A DNA stretch of 64,000 nucleotides from Sphingomonas glacialis (GTDB taxonomy: Bacteria; Pseudomonadota; Alphaproteobacteria; Sphingomonadales; Sphingomonadaceae), in contig NZ_BNAQ01000001.1 in the NCBI RefSeq assembly GCF_014653575.1, positions 992,001 to 1,056,000 on the forward strand, given 5' to 3'. Position 1 is the stretch's first letter. Every line of letters begins with the position of its first letter. Shown here piece after piece: positions 34,124 to 45,666 of the stretch. The notes below the pieces were generated by a model. It worked only from the letters and a program-made list of their open reading frames with translations. It was not told the DNA's origin and ran no database searches. Made by a program: the position numbers and the translations under genes.

Positions 34124-35770
34124 ATGAAACGACAGGCTTCCCTCGTGGCGATGGCGCTCGCGCTGCTCTCGGCCCCGCTCTCGGCAAAGGAACCCGCGCC
34201 GTTCACCCCGCCCGCGAGCGCACCGAAGCTGATCGTGGTCGTCTCGGTCGACCAATTCTCCGCCGACCTGTTCGACGAATATCGCAAGTCCTTCACCGGC
34301 GGCTTCGCGCGGCTGCAGCAGGGTGGCGTCTTCCCGAGCGGCTATCAGAGCCACGCCGCGACCGAGACCTGCCCCGGCCATTCGACGATCCTGACCGGTT
34401 TGCGCCCCGAACATACCGGCATCATCGCCAACAACTGGACCGACCTCAGCGTCGCGCGCGCCGACAAGGTGGTCTATTGCGCCGAGGACGAGAGCGTTGC
34501 CGGCACGACGCACGACGGCCAGTACACCGTGTCCGACAAGCACCTGCTCGTCCCCACGCTCGGCGAACGGATGAAGGCCGCCAATCCGGCAATCCGCGTC
34601 GTCTCGGTCGCGGGCAAGGATCGCGCTGCGGTGATGATGGGCGGCCACAACGTCGACGAACTCTGGTGGTGGAACGGCAAGGCATTCGTCAGCTATGCCG
34701 GCCGCGCCACCCCCGCGGTCGTCTCGCGTGCCAATGCCGCGACCGCCGCGAACATCGCCGCGCCGCAAGCCGCGCTCGACGTGCCCGAGGTCTGCAAGCC
34801 GCACGATCGCGCGGTGCAACTCGGTGGCGGCAAGACCGTCGGCGCAGGACATTTCGAGCGCGCCGCGGGGAGCGCTTCGGCGTTCCGCGCCTCGCCCGCG
34901 TTCGACGGCGCGATCGTCGCGCTGGCGGCGGGGCTCGTGCAGGACATGAAGCTCGGGCAAGGGCCGACCACCGACATCATCGACGTCGGCGCCTCGGCGA
35001 CCGATTATATCGGCCACACTTATGGCACCGAAGGCGCCGAGATGTGCATCCAGCTCCAGCAGCTCGATGCGACGCTCGGCTCGTTCTTCCAAATGCTCGA
35101 TTCGACCGGGGTCGATTATGAAGTCGTGCTCACCGCGGACCATGGCGGCAACGACCTTCCCGAACGCGAAGTCGATGCCGGGCTGCCTGCCGCGCAGCGC
35201 GCCAAGGTGATGCTCGCCCCCGCGATCGCTGGGAAAGAGATCGCGACCAAGCTCGGCATCGCCAAGCCGGTGCTGTTCGGCGACATCCCCAATGGCGACG
35301 TCTATATCGCCAAGGATCTGACGACCGCGCAGCACAAGGCGGTCAAGGCCGCGGCGATTGCCTATTACAAGGCGTCACCGCAAGTCGCCGAGGTGTTCAC
35401 CGCCGCACAAATCCGCGCTACGCCGAGCCCCAAGGGACCGCCCGAGAAGTGGACCATGCTCGAGCGGGCGCGTGCGTCGTTCCGGGCCGGGCGGTCGGGC
35501 GATTTGCTCGTCTTCCTCCAGCCGCGCGTCACGCCGATCCCGAGCGCGGCGGGCGGCTATGTGGCGACGCATGGCAGCCCGTACGATTACGATCGCCGCG
35601 TCCCGATCCTGTTCTGGCGCAAGGGGATGAGCAGGTTCGAACATACCGGTGGCGTCGAGACGGTCGATATCGCGCCGACGCTCGCGCACCAGATCGGGTT
35701 GCCGCTGACCGCACCGAAGGTGGATGGGCGGTGCCTGGATCTGAATGCCGGCGGAGCGCCCTGCCGCTAA
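34124..35770 (+). CDS. Sphingomonas-type alkaline phosphatase (PafA/SPAP group)
   Basis: A 548-residue exported enzyme of the alkaline phosphatase superfamily. A signal peptide ends near ALSAK. The catalytic threonine group lies in SHAATETCPGHST (residues 76-88), where the nucleophile is a Thr and not Ser, as in PafA and the Sphingomonas enzyme SPAP. Metal ligands are visible in VDQFSADLF (Asp43), DVGASATDYIGHTYG, TADHGGN and ATHGSPYDYD. It should release phosphate from monoesters and perhaps diesters in the periplasm. GGAGAT lies before ATG 34124; ATG 34106 is possible. No Pho box was recognised upstream. Confidence 0.92.
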   Translation: MKRQASLVAMALALLSAPLSAKEPAPFTPPASAPKLIVVVSVDQFSADLFDEYRKSFTGGFARLQQGGVFPSGYQSHAATETCPGHSTILTGLRPEHTGIIANNWTDLSVARADKVVYCAEDESVAGTTHDGQYTVSDKHLLVPTLGERMKAANPAIRVVSVAGKDRAAVMMGGHNVDELWWWNGKAFVSYAGRATPAVVSRANAATAANIAAPQAALDVPEVCKPHDRAVQLGGGKTVGAGHFERAAGSASAFRASPAFDGAIVALAAGLVQDMKLGQGPTTDIIDVGASATDYIGHTYGTEGAEMCIQLQQLDATLGSFFQMLDSTGVDYEVVLTADHGGNDLPEREVDAGLPAAQRAKVMLAPAIAGKEIATKLGIAKPVLFGDIPNGDVYIAKDLTTAQHKAVKAAAIAYYKASPQVAEVFTAAQIRATPSPKGPPEKWTMLERARASFRAGRSGDLLVFLQPRVTPIPSAAGGYVATHGSPYDYDRRVPILFWRKGMSRFEHTGGVETVDIAPTLAHQIGLPLTAPKVDGRCLDLNAGGAPCR

Positions 35771-35773
35771 AAT

Positions 35774-35961
35774 CCCTCTCCCACCGGGAGCATCGGGTCG
35801 GTCATGCCCCCGGCATGACCTAAACAGCGCGGGGCGCTGTTTACCCGATGCTGGTGGCCGAGCGCAGCGAGGTCCGGTGAGGGCAGGCTAGAATAGCTGC
35901 CCTCACCCTTCCCGCTCGGCTGCGCCGAGCGGGCCCCTTCCCTCTCCCAAAGGGAGAGGGA
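35774..35961. repeat. Composite palindromic intergenic repeat, copy 1
   Basis: Outer CCCTCTCCC/GGGAGAGGG hairpins flank a core with GTGGCCGAGCGCAGCGAGGT and CTCGGCTGCGCCGAGCGGGC. Compared with the copy at 49996 it has an extra nested hairpin (CATCGGGT ... ACCCGATG, about 35791-35850). It fills the gap between the convergent phosphatase and beta-helix genes. Confidence 0.8.
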
Positions 35962-35966
35962 GATAT

Positions 35967-36896
35967 TCACCGCACTTCGTACGATCGGATCCCAGCCCCA
36001 AGCCGATTCGCGCCGATCGCAAGCTGATCCCCGCTCATATTGGCGACGAACGCCGGATTGGTCGGCGCACCCGGCGCGAGGCTCGCGTCGTTATCCTCGA
36101 TCCGCAGGCCCGCCGCGCTGTAGGTCTTCGCCTCCGCCGAGACGACGATCAGCCCGCTGTGATTCTCCTTGTGCGCGCCCTGCACGAAGGTGTTGCGCGC
36201 GATCAGTCCGGTCGCCCCTTGCGACAGGTCGATCATATAGTTGGTCTTGCTGCCCTTGGTGTCGTCGAAGCTGTTGTCGGTGATCGTGACGCGCGGCGTC
36301 CGCAGCTTGACGTAATGCCCGCCGGTGCCGCGTTCGAAGCGCGAATTGGTGACGGTCACCGATCCGAGATTGGCGAGATAGATGCTGTGCGAGCAGCTCG
36401 GCGTGATGTCGCACTGCCCGAGACCCGCGAAGGTCGAATGGTCGATCGTGATCTTTTGCCCGCTGGGCTGGCCGCCGAGGATGCCCTCCTGATTGTCGAG
36501 GAACATCGAGTTGCGCACGACGAGATCGCCGACTTCGCTGCGGATCCCGGCGCCATTGCCGTCGCCGACTGCGATCTTGCGGAAGACGATGCCGTCGACC
36601 ACCGAGCTTTGCCCGCGCAGCACGAATGCCGCCTTGTCCTCGCACGCCGTCCCCTCGAAGATCGCGGTGCCCGGCGTCACCGCCTTGAAGGTGATGTGCC
36701 CGCCCGACTGGATCGTGCATTGATGATAGACACCGGGCGCGATCAGGATCGTCGCGGTGCCCATGCGGATCGACTGCACCGCCTCGTCGATCGTCTGGAA
36801 GCCTTGGCCCGTCCCCTCGATCGTGAAGGGTGCGCGCTGCTGCGCGGCGGCGGGTGCGGCGATCGCGATGGCGAGCAGTGGTAGAATGCGACGCAT
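35967..36896 (-). CDS. Exported right-handed parallel beta-helix protein
   Basis: A 309-residue protein with a signal peptide (MRRILPLLAIAIAAPAAAQQ) followed by repeated short strands of a pectate-lyase-like beta helix: TIDEAVQSIRMGTATILIAPGVYHQ, then recurrent VTVTNSRF, VTITDNSF, LIARNTF and similar turns. Such folds bind or cleave polysaccharides, but I see no specific catalytic residues, so it could be a lyase, an epimerase or a structural protein. AAGGAG precedes ATG 36896. It has no neighbours on its strand that point to a substrate. Confidence 0.75.
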   Translation of the reverse strand: MRRILPLLAIAIAAPAAAQQRAPFTIEGTGQGFQTIDEAVQSIRMGTATILIAPGVYHQCTIQSGGHITFKAVTPGTAIFEGTACEDKAAFVLRGQSSVVDGIVFRKIAVGDGNGAGIRSEVGDLVVRNSMFLDNQEGILGGQPSGQKITIDHSTFAGLGQCDITPSCSHSIYLANLGSVTVTNSRFERGTGGHYVKLRTPRVTITDNSFDDTKGSKTNYMIDLSQGATGLIARNTFVQGAHKENHSGLIVVSAEAKTYSAAGLRIEDNDASLAPGAPTNPAFVANMSGDQLAIGANRLGAGIRSYEVR

Positions 36897-36973
36897 GGGG
36901 CTGGCTCCTTTGCGCTGCACGATGCCCGCGGGGAGCCCGGGTGGGAAGGCTAATTGAGGGTTAACCTCGCGCC

Positions 36974-37050
36974 GTCACCCCGCACTTGATCCGGGGTCCA
37001 TACGAGACGGGCGATGACTCGCATGGATGCCGGATCAAGCCCGGCATGAC
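36974..37050. repeat. Inverted repeat of the CCGGATCAAG type
   Basis: GTCACCCCGCACTTGATCCG and, after about 30 bases, the complementary CGGATCAAGCCCGGCATGAC. Such dyads are frequent after genes in alphaproteobacteria. It lies directly downstream of metH2 and may act as its terminator. Confidence 0.7.
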
Positions 37051-37056
37051 GTTGGG

Positions 37057-39768
<2,712 letters not shown>

Positions 39769-39780
39769 TTTGCCTGCTTC

Positions 39781-39906
39781 TCCCTCTCCCGGTTTCGCGG
39801 GAGAGGGTTGGGGTGAGGGTCTTCTTCTGCGCGACGCAGGACCCGATTGAAAACGTAGTAGGAAAAGAAGGCCCTCACCCGGCCTCTCCCGCAAACGGGA
39901 GAGGGG
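39781..39906. repeat. Palindromic repeat between metH1 and metH2
   Basis: CTCTCCCGG...CGGGAGAGG hairpin at each end and a unique centre of about 60 bases. It fills most of the gap between the two metH genes; the ribosome binding site of metH2 follows it. Confidence 0.8.
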
Positions 39907-39927
39907 AAGAAGGCAGTTCGCTCGCGG

Positions 39928-40974
39928 CTAAGCCGCCATCGTCATCGGCTCGAGCCCCGCCAACCGCGTCACCACCGGCGGCACCGGCAGCGCGCGCGGG
40001 GGCAGCTCGCCGACCGCCTTGGCGATCGCCGCGATATGCGCCGGGGTCGATCCGCAGCAGCCGCCGAGCACATTGACCTGCGCGTTCGCCGCCCATTCGC
40101 GCACCAGCCCCGCGGTGGTCGACGGCTGCTCGTCATATTCACCGAGCTCGTTGGGCAGCCCGGCATTGGGATACACCATGATCAGCGTATCGCAGATGTC
40201 CGACAGCGTGCGCACATGCGGCCGCAGCTGCTCGGCGCCGAACGAGCAATTGAGCCCGATCGTCACTGGCTTGGCGTGGCGCACCGCGTGCCAGAATGCC
40301 TCGACGGTGTGCCCCGACAGGTTGCGCCCCGAAAGATCGGTCAGCGTCATCGACAGCATGATCGGCACGTCGCGAGCGAGCGCGTCGGCCGCTTCGAGCA
40401 CCGCCATGATTCCGGCCTTGGCGTTCAAGGTATCGAACACCGTCTCGATCAGGATGAAATCGGCGCCGCCTTCGAGCAGCGCGTCGACCTGCTCGCGATA
40501 GACGTCCTTGAGATAATCGAAGTCGATCTCGCGGAAGCCCGGATCGTTGACGTCCGGGCTGAGCGACAGCGTCTTGTTGGTCGGCCCGACCGCGCCCGCG
40601 ACGAAGCGTGGCCGACCGTCCTTTGCCTGGAACTCGTCGGCGAGGCGGCGCGCGAGCTTGGCGCTCTCGACGTTGATCTCGCGCACGAGATGCTCGGCGG
40701 CGTAATCGGCCTGGCTGATGCGGTTGGCCGAGAAGGTGTTGGTCTCGGCGATATCGGCGCCGGCTTCGAAATAGGCGCGGTGGATCGCTTCTGGCACCTC
40801 GGGCTTGGTCAGCGCGAGGATGTCGTTATTGCCCTTCTGGTCCTTGGCGAGGCCGAGCGTGCCTGCATAATCGGCTTCGGAGAGCTTCCAGTTCTGGATC
40901 TCGGTGCCGAACGCGCCGTCGGTGATCAGGATTCGCTTGGCGGCTTCGGCGAGGAATGTTTGGCGGGTGGTCAT
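39928..40974 (-). CDS. metH1: Methionine synthase, homocysteine-binding subunit
   Basis: A 348-residue protein equal to the N-terminal homocysteine-binding module of MetH. It begins TFLAEAAKRILITDGAFGTEIQ; the zinc ligands are in GLNCSFGAEQL and GGCCGSTPAHI. Zinc activates homocysteine, which takes the methyl group from cobalamin on the partner MetH2. Splitting at the end of this module is common in sphingomonads. AAGGAA precedes ATG 40974; the open frame to 41223 runs through a repeat and metF and is rejected. Confidence 0.95.
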   Translation of the reverse strand: MTTRQTFLAEAAKRILITDGAFGTEIQNWKLSEADYAGTLGLAKDQKGNNDILALTKPEVPEAIHRAYFEAGADIAETNTFSANRISQADYAAEHLVREINVESAKLARRLADEFQAKDGRPRFVAGAVGPTNKTLSLSPDVNDPGFREIDFDYLKDVYREQVDALLEGGADFILIETVFDTLNAKAGIMAVLEAADALARDVPIMLSMTLTDLSGRNLSGHTVEAFWHAVRHAKPVTIGLNCSFGAEQLRPHVRTLSDICDTLIMVYPNAGLPNELGEYDEQPSTTAGLVREWAANAQVNVLGGCCGSTPAHIAAIAKAVGELPPRALPVPPVVTRLAGLEPMTMAA

Positions 40975-40991
40975 GATCTTATTCCTTCTAA

Positions 40992-41093
40992 GCCCCTCCC
41001 CTTTAGGGGAGGGGTTGGGGTGGGGAAGTCCGGCAAGCCGATGGCTCGGCGAGACATCCCCCACCCCCTTCCCCTCCCCTGAAGGGGAGGGGG
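40992..41093. repeat. Palindromic repeat between metF and metH1
   Basis: CCCCTCCCCTTTAGGGGAGG at one end and its near-complement at the other, centre about 40 bases. Same family as the repeats at 37661 and 39781. Confidence 0.8.
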
Positions 41094-41101
41094 GAAATCC
41101 G

Positions 41102-42046
41102 TTACGCCGCTTGCGCCGCCACCCGTGCCGGCTGCCCGCGAATGCCGAGCAGATGGCAGATCGCGTAGCTGAGCTCTGCCCGGTTGAGCGTGTAGAAATG
41201 GAAGTCGCGCACCCCGCCCGCATACAAGCGCCGGCACAGCTCGGCCGCGATCGTCGCCGATACCAACTGGCGCGCGGCGGGGCGATCGTCGAGCCCGTCG
41301 AACAGCGTCCCCATCCAGTCGGGCACCACCGTGCCGCACATCGCCGACATGCGCTGCACCGCGCCGAAGTTCATGATCGGCATGATCCCCGGAACCATCT
41401 CGGCGTCGATCCCAGCCTTGGCGGCGGCATCGCGGAAGCGGAAGAAGGTCTCCGCCTCGTGGAAGAACTGCGTGATCGCGCGCGTCGCGCCGGCATCGAG
41501 CTTGCGCTTGAGATTGTCGAGATCGGCCGCCTCGCTCGCCGAATCGGGATGGCATTCGGGATAGGCCGAGACCGAAATCTCGAACGGGTGGAGCTTGCGC
41601 AGCCCCGCGACGAGCGCCGCGGCATTCTCATACCCACCGACCGGCGACTGGAACTTCTGACCCGCGACGGGCGAGTCCCCGCGCAGCGCGACGATGTGGC
41701 GCACCCCCGCCTTCCAATATTCGTCGGCGATCGCGTCGATCTCCTCGCGCGTCGCATCGACGCAAGTGAGGTGCGCCGCTGCCGGAATGTCGGTCTCGCG
41801 CGCGATCCGGGCGACCGTCGCATGCGTCCGTTCGCGCGTCGTGCCGCCCGCGCCGTACGTAACCGAGACGAAGCGCGGGCCGAGCGGCGCGAGCGTCTGA
41901 ACCGACTCCCACAGCGTCTCCTCCATCTTCTCGGTCTTGGGCGGGAAGAATTCGAAGCTCACCCGCGCGTCGCCCGCGATATCGGCGAACAACGGCGCTG
42001 CGAGCGCGAGCCGCGCCTCCTGCATCTGCTTTACCGAAACCGTCAT
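41102..42046 (-). CDS. metF: Methylenetetrahydrofolate reductase
   Basis: A 314-residue FAD enzyme reducing 5,10-methylene-tetrahydrofolate to 5-methyl-tetrahydrofolate, the methyl donor for methionine synthase. Typical segments are VSFEFFPPKTEKMEETLW, VSVTYGAGGTTRERTH, HLTCVDATREEID, VALRGDSP and ITQFFHEAETFFRFRD. ATG 42046 overlaps the sahR stop as ATGA. It is followed by metH1 and metH2 in the same direction, giving a complete methyl-transfer route in one operon. Confidence 0.96.
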   Translation of the reverse strand: MTVSVKQMQEARLALAAPLFADIAGDARVSFEFFPPKTEKMEETLWESVQTLAPLGPRFVSVTYGAGGTTRERTHATVARIARETDIPAAAHLTCVDATREEIDAIADEYWKAGVRHIVALRGDSPVAGQKFQSPVGGYENAAALVAGLRKLHPFEISVSAYPECHPDSASEAADLDNLKRKLDAGATRAITQFFHEAETFFRFRDAAAKAGIDAEMVPGIMPIMNFGAVQRMSAMCGTVVPDWMGTLFDGLDDRPAARQLVSATIAAELCRRLYAGGVRDFHFYTLNRAELSYAICHLLGIRGQPARVAAQAA

Positions 42047-43002
42047 GCCGCCTTCACCTCTGCTACGCGTTGGCCGACCTTGCGGGCGAGCCACAGTTTG
42101 ACCGTCAATTCCCCGCCCTCGAGCGTCTCGATCCGGGCCGGCGCCAGCCCCGCCGCGGCGAACCACGTTTCGATCTGATCGTCCGCGAAGCCCAGGCGGG
42201 TATGCGCATCCTTGGCGCGCAAATCCTCGCGGTCGTGCGCCGCGAAATCCGCGATCAGCAGGCGCCCCCCCGGTTTCAACACGCGCGCGGCCTCGGCGAT
42301 CGCCGCACCGGGTTGCTGCGCAAAGTGCAGCACGTGGTGGACAATCGCGACGTCCGCCGCGTCGTCGCCGAGCGGCAGCGCATAGAGATCGGCCTGGCGC
42401 AGTTCGGCATTGCTCAGCCCGCGCTCGGACAGTTTCGCGCGCGCGAGCCGCAGCATTTCGGAACTGCGATCGATCCCGAGCGCTTGCCCTGCCCGTCCCG
42501 CGAACAGCTCGAGCATCCGCCCGGTCCCGGTCCCGATGTCGATCAGCTGGCCGATCGGCGCGTCGCCAAGCACTGCCGACATCGCCGCCTCGACCTCGCT
42601 CTCGGCGATGTGGAGCGAGCGAATCGCGTCCCACTGCCCGGCATTGGCCTCGAACCAGCTTGCCGCCGACGCCGCGCGATCGGCACGCACCGCGGCGAGC
42701 CGCGCGGCGTCGGCGACCCGCCAATGATCGGGCTCGATCTCGCCCCACGCATCGAGCGCGGTCGCGATCGGGCCGACGGTGGCGCCGCTGCCGAGCGCGA
42801 CGAACACCCAGCTGCCTTCCTTGCGCCGCTCGGCAAGCCCCGCGTCGCACAGGATTTTCACGTGCCGCGAAACGCGCGGCTGGCTCTGCCCGAGCACTTG
42901 CGCGAGTTCGCCGACCGACAGCTCCATCGTCCGCAACAAGGCGACGATCCGCAGCCGCGTGGCGTCGGCAAGCGCGCGAAAGATATCGAGGGCAATGGTC
43001 AT
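42043..43002 (-). CDS. sahR: SahR-type ArsR regulator fused to a methyltransferase domain
   Basis: A 319-residue regulator. Residues 1-85 form an ArsR winged helix (DIFRALADATRLRIVALL, VGELAQVLGQSQPRVSRHVKIL); from about residue 135 a class I methyltransferase fold follows (IDIGTGTGRMLELFAG, VHHVLHFAQQPGAAIAEAARVLKPGGRLLIADF). SahR proteins sense S-adenosylhomocysteine and repress methionine-cycle genes. Its gene leads metF-metH1-metH2, and a perfect palindrome lies 10 bases before its start, consistent with autoregulation. The methyltransferase domain probably serves as the SAH/SAM sensor; enzymatic activity is not excluded. Confidence 0.88.
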   Translation of the reverse strand: MTIALDIFRALADATRLRIVALLRTMELSVGELAQVLGQSQPRVSRHVKILCDAGLAERRKEGSWVFVALGSGATVGPIATALDAWGEIEPDHWRVADAARLAAVRADRAASAASWFEANAGQWDAIRSLHIAESEVEAAMSAVLGDAPIGQLIDIGTGTGRMLELFAGRAGQALGIDRSSEMLRLARAKLSERGLSNAELRQADLYALPLGDDAADVAIVHHVLHFAQQPGAAIAEAARVLKPGGRLLIADFAAHDREDLRAKDAHTRLGFADDQIETWFAAAGLAPARIETLEGGELTVKLWLARKVGQRVAEVKAA

Positions 43003-43012
43003 CGTGGCATCA

Positions 43013-43034
43013 CATATAAAGATATCTTTATATG
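43013..43034. promoter_or_regulatory. Perfect 22-bp palindrome, probable SahR operator
   Basis: Each arm reads CATATAAAGAT towards the centre. It lies 10 bases upstream of the sahR start, in AT-rich sequence unlike its surroundings, and should overlap the promoter. SahR operators of this general kind are known from alphaproteobacteria. Confidence 0.85.
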
Positions 43035-43158
43035 AGGTCAACGCGGTTCGAACGCCCCTATTCCGAGACTGGCAGCGCAACAACATGCCGTCCGCAGAGT
43101 TGAAGCCCCCGACCCCATCCTCTAGCGTGCGCCCACTGCTGGGAGCCAAGGACCTATC

Positions 43159-43461
43159 ATGATCAAGACCCGCATCCTGCTGCCGCTCACGATCGTCGCC
43201 GCCATCGGCCTCGCCGCGTGCAGTCCCAAAGCGCAGAACGATATCGGCGAAGCCGCCAACAGCGTTGCAGCCGACGCAAACGCGACCGGCGCCAAGGCCG
43301 TCGACGATACAGATGCGGCGCTGGGTGCTGCCGAAACGCGACTCGACAATGCCGGCGCTGTCCTCAGCAACAAGGCCGACCGGCTGTCCGACAAGGCCGA
43401 CCGCGCCGCCGATCGCGCCGGGGCCGCAATTTCCGACTTCGGCAACGACATCCGCGATTGA
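43159..43461 (+). CDS. Small lipoprotein with helical repeat region
   Basis: A 100-residue lipoprotein: signal peptide with lipobox LAAC (Cys21), then a low-complexity Ala/Asp/Lys-rich region with repeated NKADRLSDKADRAADRAG, probably one long amphipathic helix. Similar short lipoproteins occur in many sphingomonads without known function. Its stop overlaps the next start as TGATG, and the following two genes are chained in the same way, so the three form one transcription unit. Confidence 0.75.
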   Translation: MIKTRILLPLTIVAAIGLAACSPKAQNDIGEAANSVAADANATGAKAVDDTDAALGAAETRLDNAGAVLSNKADRLSDKADRAADRAGAAISDFGNDIRD

Positions 43462-43670
43462 TGCGCATCGGTTCCAAGCGACGCGCCCTGCTCGTCTCGT
43501 TGCTGCTGCTTGCCGCCTGCTCGCGCGGTACGTCCTCGACCGGCGCACCGCCGGGCGAGGACCAGGCGCTTGACGAGGCGGCCGCTTCGCTCGACGCCAA
43601 TTCTCCCGACACCAACGCCGCCGTGATCGTCACCGACGACGCGCCCGGCAACGAGGACCAGCCGCAATGA
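43461..43670 (+). CDS. Very small lipoprotein (69 aa)
   Basis: Starts at ATG 43461 inside the preceding stop (TGATG). MRIGSKRRALLVSLLLLAAC is a short signal peptide with lipobox Cys20, followed by an acidic, probably disordered tail rich in Asp, Ala and Thr. Its stop overlaps the start of the aldo/keto reductase gene (ATGA). No family recognised. The continuous chain of overlaps and the clear lipobox argue that it is real. Confidence 0.65.
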   Translation: MRIGSKRRALLVSLLLLAACSRGTSSTGAPPGEDQALDEAAASLDANSPDTNAAVIVTDDAPGNEDQPQ

Positions 43671-44617
43671 CCACACTCCGCCGCCTGGGTGCCACAGACC
43701 TCCGCATCGCCCCGCTCGTGCTCGGCGGCAACGTCTTCGGCTGGACCGCCGACGAAGCGACCAGCTTCGCCGTGCTCGATGCTTTCGTCGCGGGTGGCGG
43801 CACGATGATCGATACCGCCGACGTCTATTCCGCCTGGGTTCCCGGCCACAAAGGCGGCGAGTCCGAGACCGTGATCGGTGCGTGGCTCAAGCAATCGGGC
43901 AAGCGCGACCAGGTGCAGATCGCGACCAAGGTCGGCATGCTGCCGGGCGAAGGCGGCGAAAAGCTCGCGCCGGCCCGGATCGCCGCTGCCTGCGACGCCT
44001 CGCTCAAGCGGCTCGGCGTCGAGACGATCGACCTGTATTTCGCACATCAGGATGACGACGCGGTCGCGCAGGAAGACGCGCTCGCCGCGTTCGGCAAGCT
44101 GATCGACGCGGGCAAGATCCGCGCGCTCGGCGCATCGAACTTCCACGCCGCGCGGCTGAAATCGGCAAACGATGCCGCCAAGGCGCACGGGCTGCCGCAT
44201 TATCACGTGCTCCAGCCCGAATATAACCTCGTCAGCCGCCAGAAGTTCGAGGGCGAGCTCCAGGCGTATTGCGTCGAATACAATATCGGCGTGGTGCCCT
44301 ATTACGGGCTCGCCTCGGGCTTCCTGACGGGCAAATATCGCAGCGCCGACGATTTCGGCAAGAGCGTGCGCGGCGGACGGATGCAGGCGTTGCTCGACGG
44401 CAGCGGACCGGCCGTCCTTGCCGTGATGGACGCGATCGCTGCGGAAACCGGCGCGAGCCTCGCGCAGATCGCGCTCAAATGGCTCGCCGAACAGCCCGCC
44501 GTCACCGCGCCGATCGCCAGCGCGACGAGTGTCGCGCAGGTCGAGGAATTGCTGGGATCGATGGACCTCGTGCTGACCCCGGAGCAGATCGAGCGCTTGG
44601 CGGTCGCGGGCGCCTGA
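43667..44617 (+). CDS. Aldo/keto reductase
   Basis: A 316-residue NADPH-dependent oxidoreductase of the AKR superfamily. The catalytic tetrad can be seen: Asp49 and Tyr54 in DTADVYSAW, Lys88 in ATKVGM and His127 in YFAHQDD. The C-terminus has the usual cofactor part ending in LLGSMDLVLTPEQIERL. The segment RRLGATDLRIAPLVLGGNVFGW is typical of the group related to YghZ/Tas-like reductases. The substrate is unknown. It ends the three-gene unit with the two lipoproteins and is convergent with the TupA-like gene. Confidence 0.93.
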   Translation: MTTLRRLGATDLRIAPLVLGGNVFGWTADEATSFAVLDAFVAGGGTMIDTADVYSAWVPGHKGGESETVIGAWLKQSGKRDQVQIATKVGMLPGEGGEKLAPARIAAACDASLKRLGVETIDLYFAHQDDDAVAQEDALAAFGKLIDAGKIRALGASNFHAARLKSANDAAKAHGLPHYHVLQPEYNLVSRQKFEGELQAYCVEYNIGVVPYYGLASGFLTGKYRSADDFGKSVRGGRMQALLDGSGPAVLAVMDAIAAETGASLAQIALKWLAEQPAVTAPIASATSVAQVEELLGSMDLVLTPEQIERLAVAGA

Positions 44618-44628
44618 ACGCCCAGGCG

Positions 44629-45495
44629 TCAGGCAACCGCGCGTAGCGGTTCGAGCATGGCAAGCTTGGCGCGCAGCCAGTGCGCGCCAAGCTCGGCGTC
44701 GAGCGCGACGGGGCTGAACGGATCGAGCCCCGAACCCGGATAGAAGGTCATTTCGCCGAACAACGGCCGCCCGTCGATTTCGTAGAGATCGACCCGCACG
44801 AAATCGCGCCCGTCGGACAGGCGCTCGGCGGCCATGATCATCTGGCCGAGCGTGACCGGCGGCGTCGGGTCGGGATCGGCGCTTGTCGACGACACGCGCT
44901 GCCAGTGGCGGTCGAACAGGATCCAGCGATGCCGTCCGCCGCGACCGAGATGAACCTGGACGTAGCGGACGCGCCCACCGAACACGTAGAATTTATAGTC
45001 GATCGGCAGCACCGGCGGCGCGCCGATGAACGGCTCGACCATCAGCCCGTGTGGGATGCCCGCGTAGAGATCCTCATCGAGCCAATATCCATAAGTCGAT
45101 CGCATCCATCCGGCCGCACGCCGGCGGATATCGGCCCAGTTGGCGTTATCGTCGAAGACGAAGGCGGTCTGGTTGCAGCCGTGCCGCGCCTTGACGACGA
45201 ATGGCGTGGGCCATGCCGGTGCCTCGGGTAGTTCGGTTCCCTGCCACAGCGTCGGGATGACCCAGTCGGCGCCGAGCCGTTCGGTCACGATCGTCTTCGC
45301 CACCAGCTTGTCCGCCATTCGCACCATCGCGGGGTCGGCGCCGGCCAGCTTGCGCACTTGGACCAACTCGGTGAAGGTGCGCGGATCATCGAGCGCGGGC
45401 CAGCGCCCGTGTCGCCACCAATAGGTCAGGTAGATCCGCCACCGTGCGCGCACCCTGGCAAGTCGAGGCGCTGAGGCCGGAAACGCAACATCCAT
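44629..45495 (-). CDS. TupA-like ATP-grasp protein
   Basis: A 288-residue protein of the ATP-grasp TupA type, found in capsule, teichuronopeptide and exopolysaccharide loci where it forms amide bonds. The ATP site includes PFVVKARHGCNQT and the metal-binding end RVDLYEIDGRPLFGEMTFYPGSG; YKFYVFGGRVRYVQVHLGR lies between. No other polysaccharide genes are near, so its substrate is open. ATG 45495 is the first start giving a compact N-terminus; the open frame extends to 45585. Confidence 0.82.
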   Translation of the reverse strand: MDVAFPASAPRLARVRARWRIYLTYWWRHGRWPALDDPRTFTELVQVRKLAGADPAMVRMADKLVAKTIVTERLGADWVIPTLWQGTELPEAPAWPTPFVVKARHGCNQTAFVFDDNANWADIRRRAAGWMRSTYGYWLDEDLYAGIPHGLMVEPFIGAPPVLPIDYKFYVFGGRVRYVQVHLGRGGRHRWILFDRHWQRVSSTSADPDPTPPVTLGQMIMAAERLSDGRDFVRVDLYEIDGRPLFGEMTFYPGSGLDPFSPVALDAELGAHWLRAKLAMLEPLRAVA

Positions 45496-45640
45496 CGCAG
45501 CACAAGCCGCGATGGATGCTGTTGGTTCCGGACCGGCCGGAAGCTGCGGCGAATCCGAGCGGGAGCTCAAACCCCGCCGCGGCAAAGCCGCGTCGTCGGA
45601 CGGGGCTGCTGGCCCCGCCGGCCGGGCCTGCCGCGGGCGC

Positions 45641-45659
45641 GGCGGAGCTTCGCTCCGCC
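45641..45659 (-). terminator. Possible terminator hairpin after aceA
   Basis: GGCGGAGC, loop TTC, GCTCCGCC: a strong 8-bp stem 8 bases downstream of the aceA stop. There is no U-tract, so termination is not certain. Confidence 0.4.
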
Positions 45660-45666
45660 GGCTGCG

